From Methanoregula sp. PtaB.Bin085 (lineage in GTDB: Archaea > Halobacteriota > Methanomicrobia > Methanomicrobiales > Methanospirillaceae), in the NCBI RefSeq assembly GCF_002067035.1, contig NZ_MVQB01000057.1, positions 23,380 to 87,379 of the forward strand: a stretch of DNA of 64,000 nucleotides, in the 5' to 3' direction. Below are positions 1 through 7,023 of this stretch, in pieces. Position 1 is the first letter of the stretch. Each line of letters starts with the position of its first letter. The position numbers and the translations under genes are program-made. Under the pieces are notes generated by a model that saw nothing but the letters and a program-made list of their open reading frames with translations, had not been told where the DNA came from and did not search any database.

Positions 1-1
1 C

Positions 2-892
2 ATGACGAACGCGACAGGTGCAGAGAAAGGGCTCTCGTACTGCGGCGGTAAACTGATCTCCTGCGGCTACGATCAGAACAAACAGCCGCAGTATTGTTTC
101 GGGGAAGTTACCACCCCTTCCTGTACGTACGATTACCAGAAGAACGCCTGCACCGGTACCTGCAGCCAGGGATACACATGCAGCCTGGCAGCATCCAGGA
201 AGGATGAGACCGGCAAGGTAGTGTATGCCGCCTGCCGGTGCACGGGACAGCAGGCAACACCCTGCGGATATGACAGCCAGAAAGGAGAATGCACCGGCGT
301 CTGCCAGATTGGTAAAACCTGTGTGATCACCGGCAAGGAGACTGATAAACAGACCGGGAAAGAAACCCCCGTCTGCGGGTGTCCGTGGAATACCTGTACG
401 TACGATTTTGACAAAAACGTATGCACAGGTTCCTGTCCTGTCTCCGGGGAGAACTGCCAGCTGAACACCATCTACCGGGATCCTGCCAGCGGCAAGGTTA
501 CTTTTGCCGACTGTACCTGCAAAGGTGGAGCAATAACCGAAACCTGTGCCTGCGATGCGACGTCCGGCTCGTGCACGGGGAACTGTGCGGACGGCCGGGC
601 CTGCACGATGGTGGAAAGGACAACCGACAATGCCGGTAAGATCGTCTGTTCGAAATGCGAGTGCCGGGATTCCTGCGTCCTGACATCGAACAACGAGTGT
701 GCCGGCACCTGTGCGACCGGTGAGCCCTGCACGCGGATCGTCTACAGGGACGACAGCGGCAACGAGAAGGTTGGCTGTGGCTGCGGCGGTATCTCGCAGG
801 CCGGCGGGACACCAGCCGGGACGGTTGTCCGCCAGCAGGGATTCTTCGAAGGTATCGGGGAATTCTTCCGCAGGCTCTTTGGCGGGAAATAA
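2..892 (+). CDS. cysteine-rich repeat protein (5' end possibly cut by window edge)
   Basis: Five tandem units of about 40-45 residues make up nearly the whole visible protein. Each follows the pattern C-x-D/Y...C-x-G-x-C-x(2-4)-G-x-x-C...G-K...C-x-C, with short acidic or lysine-rich hairpins between the cysteines. The protein ends in an amphipathic, Phe/Arg-rich tail (GFFEGIGEFFRRLFGGK). The cysteine spacing suggests small disulfide- or metal-stabilised modules, as in extracellular knottin-like repeats, but I do not recognise a named family. No signal peptide is visible from the ATG at position 2, and the frame is open to the window edge, so a secretion signal and further repeats may lie upstream. 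Function unknown. Confidence 0.75.
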   Translation: MTNATGAEKGLSYCGGKLISCGYDQNKQPQYCFGEVTTPSCTYDYQKNACTGTCSQGYTCSLAASRKDETGKVVYAACRCTGQQATPCGYDSQKGECTGVCQIGKTCVITGKETDKQTGKETPVCGCPWNTCTYDFDKNVCTGSCPVSGENCQLNTIYRDPASGKVTFADCTCKGGAITETCACDATSGSCTGNCADGRACTMVERTTDNAGKIVCSKCECRDSCVLTSNNECAGTCATGEPCTRIVYRDDSGNEKVGCGCGGISQAGGTPAGTVVRQQGFFEGIGEFFRRLFGGK

Positions 893-993
893 TCCTCCGG
901 GTGCGATATAACCGCAACCTCTTTTTTCATCATCGTCCCGATCTTATCAGGACATCCTGTTCCCTGCAGGACACGTATCTGTCTCCACCGATC

Positions 994-1353
994 ATGGCAA
1001 AGCGCAGCAGGACCTATATCTGGCAGTTCACCATCGGCCTCGGTTTCCTCTCGGGGCTCTGGACGGCCATCGGTATAGATCCCGAAGAGGTGCTCATCAA
1101 TCTCGTCGGAACGACCGCTACGGGTATTTTCCCCGATCCCCTGCTCCGGCAGTTGTTTATCGTCCTGCCGCTCATCCTGCTCGCCATCTCGATCCGGGGC
1201 GCTTATAAGAAAGGGAAGGTCCCGGGGCTGGCATCGGTGCTCATCGCGTACGTGGCAGGGCTGTCGATCCTTGTCGCGCTCTGGACCTCCCTGCTCCTCC
1301 TCCTTGCAGCCATCGCGATCGGGTACCTTGCCACCGGCCGGAGACTGTTCTGA
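994..1353 (+). CDS. small membrane protein, 3-4 helices
   Basis: A 119-residue hydrophobic protein with no recognised family. Helices are visible at about residues 8-28 (IWQFTIGLGFLSGLWTAIG), 52-68, 80-98 and 98-116, with a short basic stretch RGAYKKGK after the second, and it ends in a basic GRRLF tail. I chose the ATG at 994 (MAKRSRTYIW) because the in-frame upstream extension from 901 is Arg/His-rich and unlike the rest of the protein. It follows the cysteine-rich gene by about 100 bases and may be co-transcribed with it. Role unknown; cytoplasmic membrane location is inferred from composition. Confidence 0.6.
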   Translation: MAKRSRTYIWQFTIGLGFLSGLWTAIGIDPEEVLINLVGTTATGIFPDPLLRQLFIVLPLILLAISIRGAYKKGKVPGLASVLIAYVAGLSILVALWTSLLLLLAAIAIGYLATGRRLF

Positions 1354-1397
1354 TCCCTGCAGGTGTGCAGACCGATCCTGCGGACCGTCGCCCGGTA

Positions 1398-1405
1398 TTT
1401 ATAAA
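1398..1405 (+). promoter_or_regulatory. TATA box for the TylF-like gene
   Basis: TTTATAAA lies 27-34 bases before the ATG at 1432, placing transcription start within a few bases of the start codon. This predicts a nearly leaderless mRNA, which fits the absence of a Shine-Dalgarno sequence there. Confidence 0.55.
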
Positions 1406-1431
1406 TTACAGGACTGCATATTATTTAGGAC

Positions 1432-2175
1432 ATGAATCTCTCACCGAAGAAGAACCTGATCTACCTTTTCGATTCGGTTGTCCCGAGCCGGTACGTCCAC
1501 AAGTGCCGCAGGTTCTTTTTCTTTGATCCTTTTTACGGCAACGACCTCGCGCACCGGGGCAGGCTCTCCCATTACGGGAGCGACGAGCGCAAGGCGTTTG
1601 CCCGAGAATTAAAGAAGATCCGGTCAGAGACCGAGCTCCTGATCGAGGACATCGAGGCCTACCACATCTATATGGCCGTCAAGCGCACGCAGAAAGTGCC
1701 GGGCGACATCGCTGAGGTCGGGGTCTACATGGGCGGGTCGGCCAAGATCATCTGTTCGGTCAAGGGGGACAGGCACCTCCACCTCTTCGACACTTTCGAG
1801 GGCCTCCCGCAGGTCGACGACATTGATGCGGTCTGGCCGTTCTACGAGGGTAAGTTCGCTGCATCGTACGACAAGGTCCGGGATTATCTCAGGCACCAGG
1901 AAAACGTCACCTTCTACAAGGGCATCTTCCCGGACACGTCCGGTCCTGTCGAAGACAAGAAATTCTCCATGGTCAACCTCGACGTTGACTGCTACGAGAG
2001 CACGAAGAAGTGCCTCGAGTTCTTCTACTCCCGCATGAGCAAAGGTGGCATCATCCTCTCTCATGACTATACAACAACGCCCGGCGTACGGAAGGCGTTC
2101 GACGACTTCTTCGAAGACAAGGACGAACCGGTGCTGGAAACCGCGGGATCGCAGTGCCTGGTCGTGAAAGTATAA
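1432..2175 (+). CDS. TylF/MycF-type class I SAM-dependent methyltransferase
   Basis: The 247-residue protein resembles the macrocin O-methyltransferase (TylF) family. The glycine-rich SAM loop GDIAEVGVYMGGSAK is at residues 91-105, followed by the acidic strand LFDTFEGLP at about 119-126. A later stretch, NLDVDCYESTKKCLEF and then GGIILSHDY, matches the metal/substrate-proximal acidic residues of the family. Members methylate hydroxyls on sugars or other small molecules; in archaea they are often near surface-glycan genes, but none is adjacent here, so the substrate is unknown. It has its own TATA box and a likely terminator, so it is probably monocistronic. Confidence 0.75.
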   Translation: MNLSPKKNLIYLFDSVVPSRYVHKCRRFFFFDPFYGNDLAHRGRLSHYGSDERKAFARELKKIRSETELLIEDIEAYHIYMAVKRTQKVPGDIAEVGVYMGGSAKIICSVKGDRHLHLFDTFEGLPQVDDIDAVWPFYEGKFAASYDKVRDYLRHQENVTFYKGIFPDTSGPVEDKKFSMVNLDVDCYESTKKCLEFFYSRMSKGGIILSHDYTTTPGVRKAFDDFFEDKDEPVLETAGSQCLVVKV

Positions 2176-2180
2176 TTGAA

Positions 2181-2208
2181 CGGGAATATCCCGTACCAGT
2201 TCTTTTTT
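2181..2208 (+). terminator. stem-loop plus T-run after the TylF-like gene
   Basis: CGGGA-ATA-TCCCG (2181-2193) is followed ten bases later by a run of six T. Archaeal termination depends mainly on the T-run; the hairpin may be incidental. Confidence 0.4.
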
Positions 2209-2417
2209 CGTGAATACAGAATTATGAGGGGGGGCGCTCCTGTGGCGGCGTTCAGTTCTGGTTTTCCTGAACAGGAGATTACTCCGCCGTGCCCCGCGGG
2301 GGGCCCTGACGGGGGGAGTCCCTGAGAATATCCTGAGTGTATGGAATTTTCATCGTCCGGGTGTGGACGGACGTTCATGTCCATTCCTGCAGAAAAATGA
2401 GATCGGCAGGAAATGTT

Positions 2418-2597
2418 TCAGTCGCTGAAGATAAGCGCCCCGAAGAACACGAGCATCAGGCCGAACAGAACGACCGCGATACCGATAAGACCCTTCACGG
2501 CGGCAATGACCTCCGGCTGGAATATCCAGATAGCGTACCCCCCGGCGGCACAGAGGATGAGCCCGATGATAATCATGGAAAGTCCGGTTTTATCCAT
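2418..2597 (-). CDS. 59-residue two-helix membrane protein
   Basis: Read on the minus strand, ATG at 2597 opens a 59-residue frame. It starts MDKTGLSMIIIGLILCAAGG, continues with a short polar turn IFQPEVIAAVKG, and then has a second helix (LIGIAVVLFGLMLVFFGALIF) ending in SD. Two hydrophobic segments separated by a short soluble loop make a convincing small membrane protein, although it falls below usual length cut-offs. It lies 64 bases downstream of the MFS transporter stop on the same strand, so it may be the last cistron of the ppsA-led operon. No family recognised. Confidence 0.6.
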   Translation of the reverse strand: MDKTGLSMIIIGLILCAAGGYAIWIFQPEVIAAVKGLIGIAVVLFGLMLVFFGALIFSD

Positions 2598-2661
2598 ACG
2601 TATACCTCAGACTCTTGGTTTGGGAATCCGATCCTAAAAAGATATTGAGACACACCGCCAT

Positions 2662-3843
2662 TCAGCCGCCAATGTGACGGCGCAGCGACTTCCACGGGTA
2701 CGGCAGCAGCGCCATCAGCAGCATGGCTGCGGCAACCGGGACCGGAATGGTGGCCAGCGCAGCTGCAAGCGAGTAATGGTCGGCGATGATGCCGCTGACT
2801 GCAACGCCGAGCCCGCCGAACCCGATGGCAAGGCCGAGCATCATGCCGGAGGCGAACCCGACATTCTGCGGGAGGAGCTCGTGGCCTATTGCCACGGCAA
2901 CGGAGAACGTTGCCCAGAGGCAGAACCCGAAGCAGAGCAGGGTGATGATGGCGGCGATTCCCGACAGTGCCAGGAAGAGGAAGAAGAACGGTATCGCGAT
3001 TGCGAGGGTCACGACCATGAATTCCTTGCGCCCGAACCGGTCGGAGATGCGCCCTCCCATGACCTGCCCGGCAACCCCGCAGAGGAGCATCAGGGTCATG
3101 ATCATCGTGGCGGTCACGAGCTCGTATCCCTGCGCCACGAGGTACATCGGCACGTAGGTGAGGGCGGCAAAGACCGCCCATGCCCGGAGCACCGAGGCAG
3201 CCATCAGCACGGCAAACGGCCATTTCGGGGGAGCCTCCCCTGTGAATTCCTCCTTTGCCGCATGCATGGCCTGCGCCGCGGCGATCCCGCCGGGCAGGAG
3301 GATCTTCAGGGCGAAGTACATCGCGACCGCCGGGAAGATGAGGAAGAGGAGCCCGGGGAGGCCGAACCACCAGACGAGCCCACCGGCCAGCACCGGTCCC
3401 ACGGCATACCCGAGGTTACCTCCGACAACGAAGTACGAAGTGATGGTTCCCCGGTTCCCGCTGGTACAGAGCCGGCTCGTGAGGCTGAGAGCCGTCGGGT
3501 GGAAGCAGGCGTGGCCGAGCGCGGCGAGGATGGCGAACGCCATCATGAGGTAATAGTCATGCGCAATTCCCATCAGGGCGACGAAGACGGCGCTGATGAG
3601 CAGGCTTGCCGTAACGCTGACCGTGAGTCCCCGTGAATCCGAGAGCCACCCGATGACCGGCTGGGTGAAGGAGGAGGTGACGTTGTACGCAGTGACGAGG
3701 AGGCCGGCTGCGAGGTAGGAGTAGCCGTTCTGGGCGATCAGGAACGGGAGGATTGCCGGAAGGACCGGCATGTAGATGTCGGTGACGAAATGGGCAGCGG
3801 CAAGGCCGGTGATGGTACCCTTTACGCCCTGCTGTCCGGTCAC
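2662..3843 (-). CDS. MFS transporter, fosmidomycin-resistance (Fsr)-like
   Basis: A 393-residue, 12-helix major facilitator. The N-terminus GLAAAHFVTDIYMPVLPAIL is typical of the Fsr-type branch, with a loop-2/3 motif GWLSDSRG and the C-terminal half counterpart GGRISDRFGRKE. It probably exports a small hydrophilic compound; the physiological substrate cannot be read from sequence. The start is GTG at 3843, overlapping the TGA of the upstream methyltransferase by 3 bases, so it is translationally coupled as the last large gene of the ppsA-mfnA-hpt-dph2 operon. Confidence 0.8.
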   Translation of the reverse strand: MTGQQGVKGTITGLAAAHFVTDIYMPVLPAILPFLIAQNGYSYLAAGLLVTAYNVTSSFTQPVIGWLSDSRGLTVSVTASLLISAVFVALMGIAHDYYLMMAFAILAALGHACFHPTALSLTSRLCTSGNRGTITSYFVVGGNLGYAVGPVLAGGLVWWFGLPGLLFLIFPAVAMYFALKILLPGGIAAAQAMHAAKEEFTGEAPPKWPFAVLMAASVLRAWAVFAALTYVPMYLVAQGYELVTATMIMTLMLLCGVAGQVMGGRISDRFGRKEFMVVTLAIAIPFFFLFLALSGIAAIITLLCFGFCLWATFSVAVAIGHELLPQNVGFASGMMLGLAIGFGGLGVAVSGIIADHYSLAAALATIPVPVAAAMLLMALLPYPWKSLRRHIGG

Positions 3844-4454
3844 GCAATCCGTTTCAGCCGTAGTATCTCGACCTCGATCTCCTGTACATCCTTTGTATGG
3901 AAGGCGAAGGTGCGCTGTATCGGGAAAGAGCCGCCGATCTTCTCGTCGATTTCAGCCTTCCGTGCAGTATAGGCTTCTACAAATGGGATGGATCCGGCAT
4001 TAAAGATGCTGTACGTTACCTCCGCGACGGCAAGGGCGCAGTCAATGAACGGCCGGTCGGCATGGGCTTTCTGCGCCCCGAACGGCGGGTTCATGACAAC
4101 GGTGTCGCAGGTCCCGATCCGTTCCCGGCACCCCCCTTCACGGACATCGGCGGTGATGAACGCAACCTCTGCGTCAAGCAGATCCGCGTTCTCCCGTGCA
4201 ACGGCCAGAGCTTTTTCATCGATATCCATCCCGGTGACCGATTCGGCACCAAGAAGCGCTGCCCCGATGGCAAGGACACCGGTCCCGCACCCGAGGTCCG
4301 CAACCTGCTTCCCTTTGATATCACCCTTCATCAGCGCGTGGTAGAGGAGCCGGGCGGCAAGCGGTGCCGGCGTCTGGTACTGCTCGAGGGATGCCCGGGG
4401 CCGGGAAAAGCCGCGGAGGCGCTGGAGGGTCATCTCGAGTTGTTTCAGTTTCAT
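3840..4454 (-). CDS. archaeal METTL5-like SAM-dependent RNA/N6-adenine methyltransferase
   Basis: A 204-residue Rossmann methyltransferase. The SAM-binding motif VADLGCGTGVLAIGA is at residues 51-65, the acidic GMDID at 75-79, and the catalytic NPPFGAQ at 122-128. NPPF is the signature of N6-adenine/exocyclic-amine methyltransferases, and archaeal proteins of this size are METTL5/Trm-like enzymes acting on rRNA or tRNA. I chose the ATG at 4454 (MKLKQLEMTLQRLRGF) because it overlaps the dph2 stop, as is usual in this operon; the in-frame extension to 4592 is Arg/Pro-rich and lies inside dph2. Proximity to dph2 fits a translation-related role. Confidence 0.75.
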   Translation of the reverse strand: MKLKQLEMTLQRLRGFSRPRASLEQYQTPAPLAARLLYHALMKGDIKGKQVADLGCGTGVLAIGAALLGAESVTGMDIDEKALAVARENADLLDAEVAFITADVREGGCRERIGTCDTVVMNPPFGAQKAHADRPFIDCALAVAEVTYSIFNAGSIPFVEAYTARKAEIDEKIGGSFPIQRTFAFHTKDVQEIEVEILRLKRIA

Positions 4455-5398
4455 GGGATCTCGTCGATTGCGTACTCGTCCCAGCTGCGGGTGCCGCAGA
4501 GGATCTCGAACTCCTGCGGGGAGAGGACCGGCACGGGGAACCGTACCTGGTCGTCGTACGCGAGCCGGGGGCAGGCGGTGTTCACGTAACACCCGAACCC
4601 GAGGTTCAGGAGTTCATCGGGGCTCACTTCCTTCAGGGTCACGATCACGGCATACGGCGAGAGGGCGGAAAGTCTCCGGGCAAGGTCCATGCGGTTCTGG
4701 CCGCTCTTGGTGCTGACGATGATACCGAAATCCTTTGCTCCCCTCGCTTTCTCGATGACGGCAAAGCGTTTCCGCAGGAGGCTGTCGGCGTTCACTTCCT
4801 GTGCGATACCGGTGAGGGGATCGAGCGCAACAACCCGCACCTTCATGGCAAGGGCGATCCCGATCGGGTGGAAGAGCCCGGTACCGGCGAAGAGAATCTC
4901 GTCAGCCCCGATATCCTTTGCTGCGGAAAAGCAGCAGCCGAGCACCTGCCCGCGGAGCGGTGTCCTGCCACGCCCTTCCGAAACCCGCACATCAATCCCG
5001 CGGTCTTTGAGGAATGCTTCCATCGCGGGGACGAGGTGGGCGTGCTGGACTGTGGTGACCAGGCCGGTCGTCGTTCCCTTCAGCAGCGGCAGGGCCTTCT
5101 CCAGCACCGCCACATCGAAGCCAACCTCGTGAGGTACAAAGATGACGTTCTCCTGCGGGCCGACCGGCGCGTGCCCGACATGGACGAGGACGTCGGCATT
5201 GCCGAGAGCGTTGAGTGCAAGGTCGCAGGCACCGTAGCAGGGATCGCCGCTGACGACAACATCGAATCCTTCCCCCCGGAGAGCTGCCGCGTACGCAGAG
5301 GCCCGGCGTTTCAGCCCCTCCGGGAACTGGAGGGCGACATTCTTTGCCCTCCGCTCCCGCAATTGACGGACCAGGTCAGAGATATCGTTTGACAACAT
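4451..5398 (-). CDS. dph2: diphthamide biosynthesis radical enzyme Dph2
   Basis: Archaeal Dph2 uses a [4Fe-4S] cluster to cleave SAM non-canonically and transfer the 3-amino-3-carboxypropyl group to the histidine of elongation factor 2, the first step of diphthamide synthesis. The 315-residue length is normal. The three conserved cysteine regions are visible: GDPCYGACD (C54/C58), LGCCFSAA (C155/C156) and NTACPRLAYDD (C276). The N-terminal VALQFPEGLKRRA is also typical. Its start overlaps the end of hpt by 23 bases, and its stop overlaps the following methyltransferase start, so it is an internal cistron of the minus-strand operon. Confidence 0.9.
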   Translation of the reverse strand: MLSNDISDLVRQLRERRAKNVALQFPEGLKRRASAYAAALRGEGFDVVVSGDPCYGACDLALNALGNADVLVHVGHAPVGPQENVIFVPHEVGFDVAVLEKALPLLKGTTTGLVTTVQHAHLVPAMEAFLKDRGIDVRVSEGRGRTPLRGQVLGCCFSAAKDIGADEILFAGTGLFHPIGIALAMKVRVVALDPLTGIAQEVNADSLLRKRFAVIEKARGAKDFGIIVSTKSGQNRMDLARRLSALSPYAVIVTLKEVSPDELLNLGFGCYVNTACPRLAYDDQVRFPVPVLSPQEFEILCGTRSWDEYAIDEIP

Positions 5399-5936
5399 GC
5401 ACCCTGTCGTCCACCTCGATCTGCACGAGGGCCTTGTACGGCCGGCCGATATCCGGCCTGCCCCGCTGGATTGCTATGCAGACGTCAACGACCTCGGCGC
5501 CTGCGATCTCCAGCGCCTTCAGGAGTGCCTTCATCGTCCCGCCCGTGCTCACCACATCGTCGATGATGACCACGCGGTCGCCCTTATACACGCCGTTGAG
5601 GTAGAGTTCGCCCTTCGAGTAGCCGGTGGTCTGGTGGACAGCGACCTCGTGCGGCAGGTTGTAGACCCGCTTGCGCATGACCGTCATCGGGATGTCCGTC
5701 ATGGTCGAGAGGACGGCACCGATGTGCAGGCCCATTGCCTCTACGACCACGATCTTGTCGACGTTGTTGAGGTCGAGCATCTTCACCATGCCGCTGCAGA
5801 CATCGCGCAGCAGGGCGGGATCGACAACCGGTACGCCGTCGGTGATGGGGTGGATGAAGTAGTTGTACTCCCCCCGCTTCACCATCGGGCAGGTTTCCAG
5901 GGATTTTACCAGAATATCAAGCATGGGATTCACCAA
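5376..5936 (-). CDS. hpt: archaeal hypoxanthine/guanine phosphoribosyltransferase
   Basis: A 186-residue type I phosphoribosyltransferase. The PRPP-binding signature VVIIDDVVSTGGTMKAL is at residues 122-138, preceded by the hood region MRKRVYNLPHE. The N-terminus (LDILVKSLETCPMVKRGEYNYFIHPITDG) matches the archaeal Hpt family, which salvages hypoxanthine and guanine to IMP and GMP with PRPP. Either ATG at 5936 (MVNPMLDI) or the one four codons later could be used. It overlaps mfnA by 20 bases and dph2 by 23, so it is strongly coupled to both. Confidence 0.88.
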   Translation of the reverse strand: MVNPMLDILVKSLETCPMVKRGEYNYFIHPITDGVPVVDPALLRDVCSGMVKMLDLNNVDKIVVVEAMGLHIGAVLSTMTDIPMTVMRKRVYNLPHEVAVHQTTGYSKGELYLNGVYKGDRVVIIDDVVSTGGTMKALLKALEIAGAEVVDVCIAIQRGRPDIGRPYKALVQIEVDDRVHVVKRYL

Positions 5937-7023
5937 TGTCTTTCAGGAACGCCTCGATCCGGCCGAGCGTTACGTGGGGCATGCAGACGATACGGAGGTG
6001 CTTCCGGCAGGTCCACGAGACCTTCCACGGGCCGGGAACGCGGGCCTTGTCACAGGTAAACGTCGCGACATTCACATCCGGGGTTGCGGCCCGCGGGATC
6101 CCGAAGGTCTCCATCCCGGCGATCAGACGCTGCGTGTTCTTCATGCAGCCGGTTACAACGGCCTTCATCCCCGCAAACCCAAGGTAGTCCATGACGGCGA
6201 GCGCTCCTGCAACCGGCGCTCCCGGACGGGTGCCGGCAAGGGTGTACTCCTGCTTCACGGTGAGGTACGGGGTGTCGATGTTGAGAGAATTCAGAACATC
6301 CGGTTCGCGGGTGAGGAGGCAGCCGCACGGGATGGTGCTCATGCCCATCTTGTGCGGGTCGACGGCGATGGAGGTGACACCCTTCACCGAGAAGTCGAAC
6401 GGGATCGGCTTTTTCAGGAACGGGATCACCATCCCGCCGAACGCCGCGTCCACGTGGAAGAAGAGGTCATGCTGGCGTGCGATCTTGGCGAGATCCGCAA
6501 TGGGATCGACCATCCCGTATTCGGTCGTCCCGGCAACGCCGACGAGCGCGATCGTGTTCCTGTCCACCAGTTCCCCCGCCGCACCGGCATCCATCCGGTA
6601 GTCCCGGGTCAGGGGTGCCTTGCGCATCTCAAGACCGAGAATATCGCAGGCTTTCCTGAAGGAGAAGTGGGCGGATTCCGGGACGATAACGTTCGGCTTC
6701 CGGATATCGTGCCGGAGCGCCTTTGCGAGGCGCAGCGCCTGGATATTGGACTCTGTGCCCCCGCTCGTGGCATATCCCCCGGCGTCCGGGCAGTGGAAGA
6801 GACTGCCGAACCGGTTGATAAGGAGCTTCTCGAGCGCCATCGTGCCGGGGAAGAGCCCGGGATCGCCAAGGTTCGTCTCCATGAACATGCAGTGCGCCCG
6901 GACCGCCACGGAGTGGGGGACGGTGCACATGGAGCTGAGGATGAAGTCGTGATCGAGATCCTCGCTCTTCCTATCGGCCAAAAAGGTGAAGAGTTCTTCT
7001 TCGGAAATACCCTTATTCAGCAT
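5917..7023 (-). CDS. mfnA: L-tyrosine/L-aspartate decarboxylase MfnA
   Basis: A PLP-dependent group II decarboxylase of 368 residues. The Schiff-base lysine sits in VDPHKMGM (K225), with the cofactor region TSGGTESN at 87-94 and FFHVDAAFGG at 188-197. In methanogens MfnA makes tyramine for methanofuran, and it can also make beta-alanine for coenzyme A. Methanofuran is the substrate carrier of the Fwd enzymes encoded later in this window. ATG at 7023 (MLNKGISEEEL) is preferred over 7071 because the longer version adds 16 residues read from within ppsA. It overlaps the ppsA stop by 11 bases. Confidence 0.9.
   Translation of the reverse strand: MLNKGISEEELFTFLADRKSEDLDHDFILSSMCTVPHSVAVRAHCMFMETNLGDPGLFPGTMALEKLLINRFGSLFHCPDAGGYATSGGTESNIQALRLAKALRHDIRKPNVIVPESAHFSFRKACDILGLEMRKAPLTRDYRMDAGAAGELVDRNTIALVGVAGTTEYGMVDPIADLAKIARQHDLFFHVDAAFGGMVIPFLKKPIPFDFSVKGVTSIAVDPHKMGMSTIPCGCLLTREPDVLNSLNIDTPYLTVKQEYTLAGTRPGAPVAGALAVMDYLGFAGMKAVVTGCMKNTQRLIAGMETFGIPRAATPDVNVATFTCDKARVPGPWKVSWTCRKHLRIVCMPHVTLGRIEAFLKDIGESHA

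Noticed and set aside
2674..3636. A 320-codon open frame on the plus strand opposite the MFS gene
   Set aside because: Its product is Glu/Arg/Gly/His-rich with no domain, and it lies fully antisense to a clear 12-helix transporter; long antisense frames are expected from the GC-rich codon use here.
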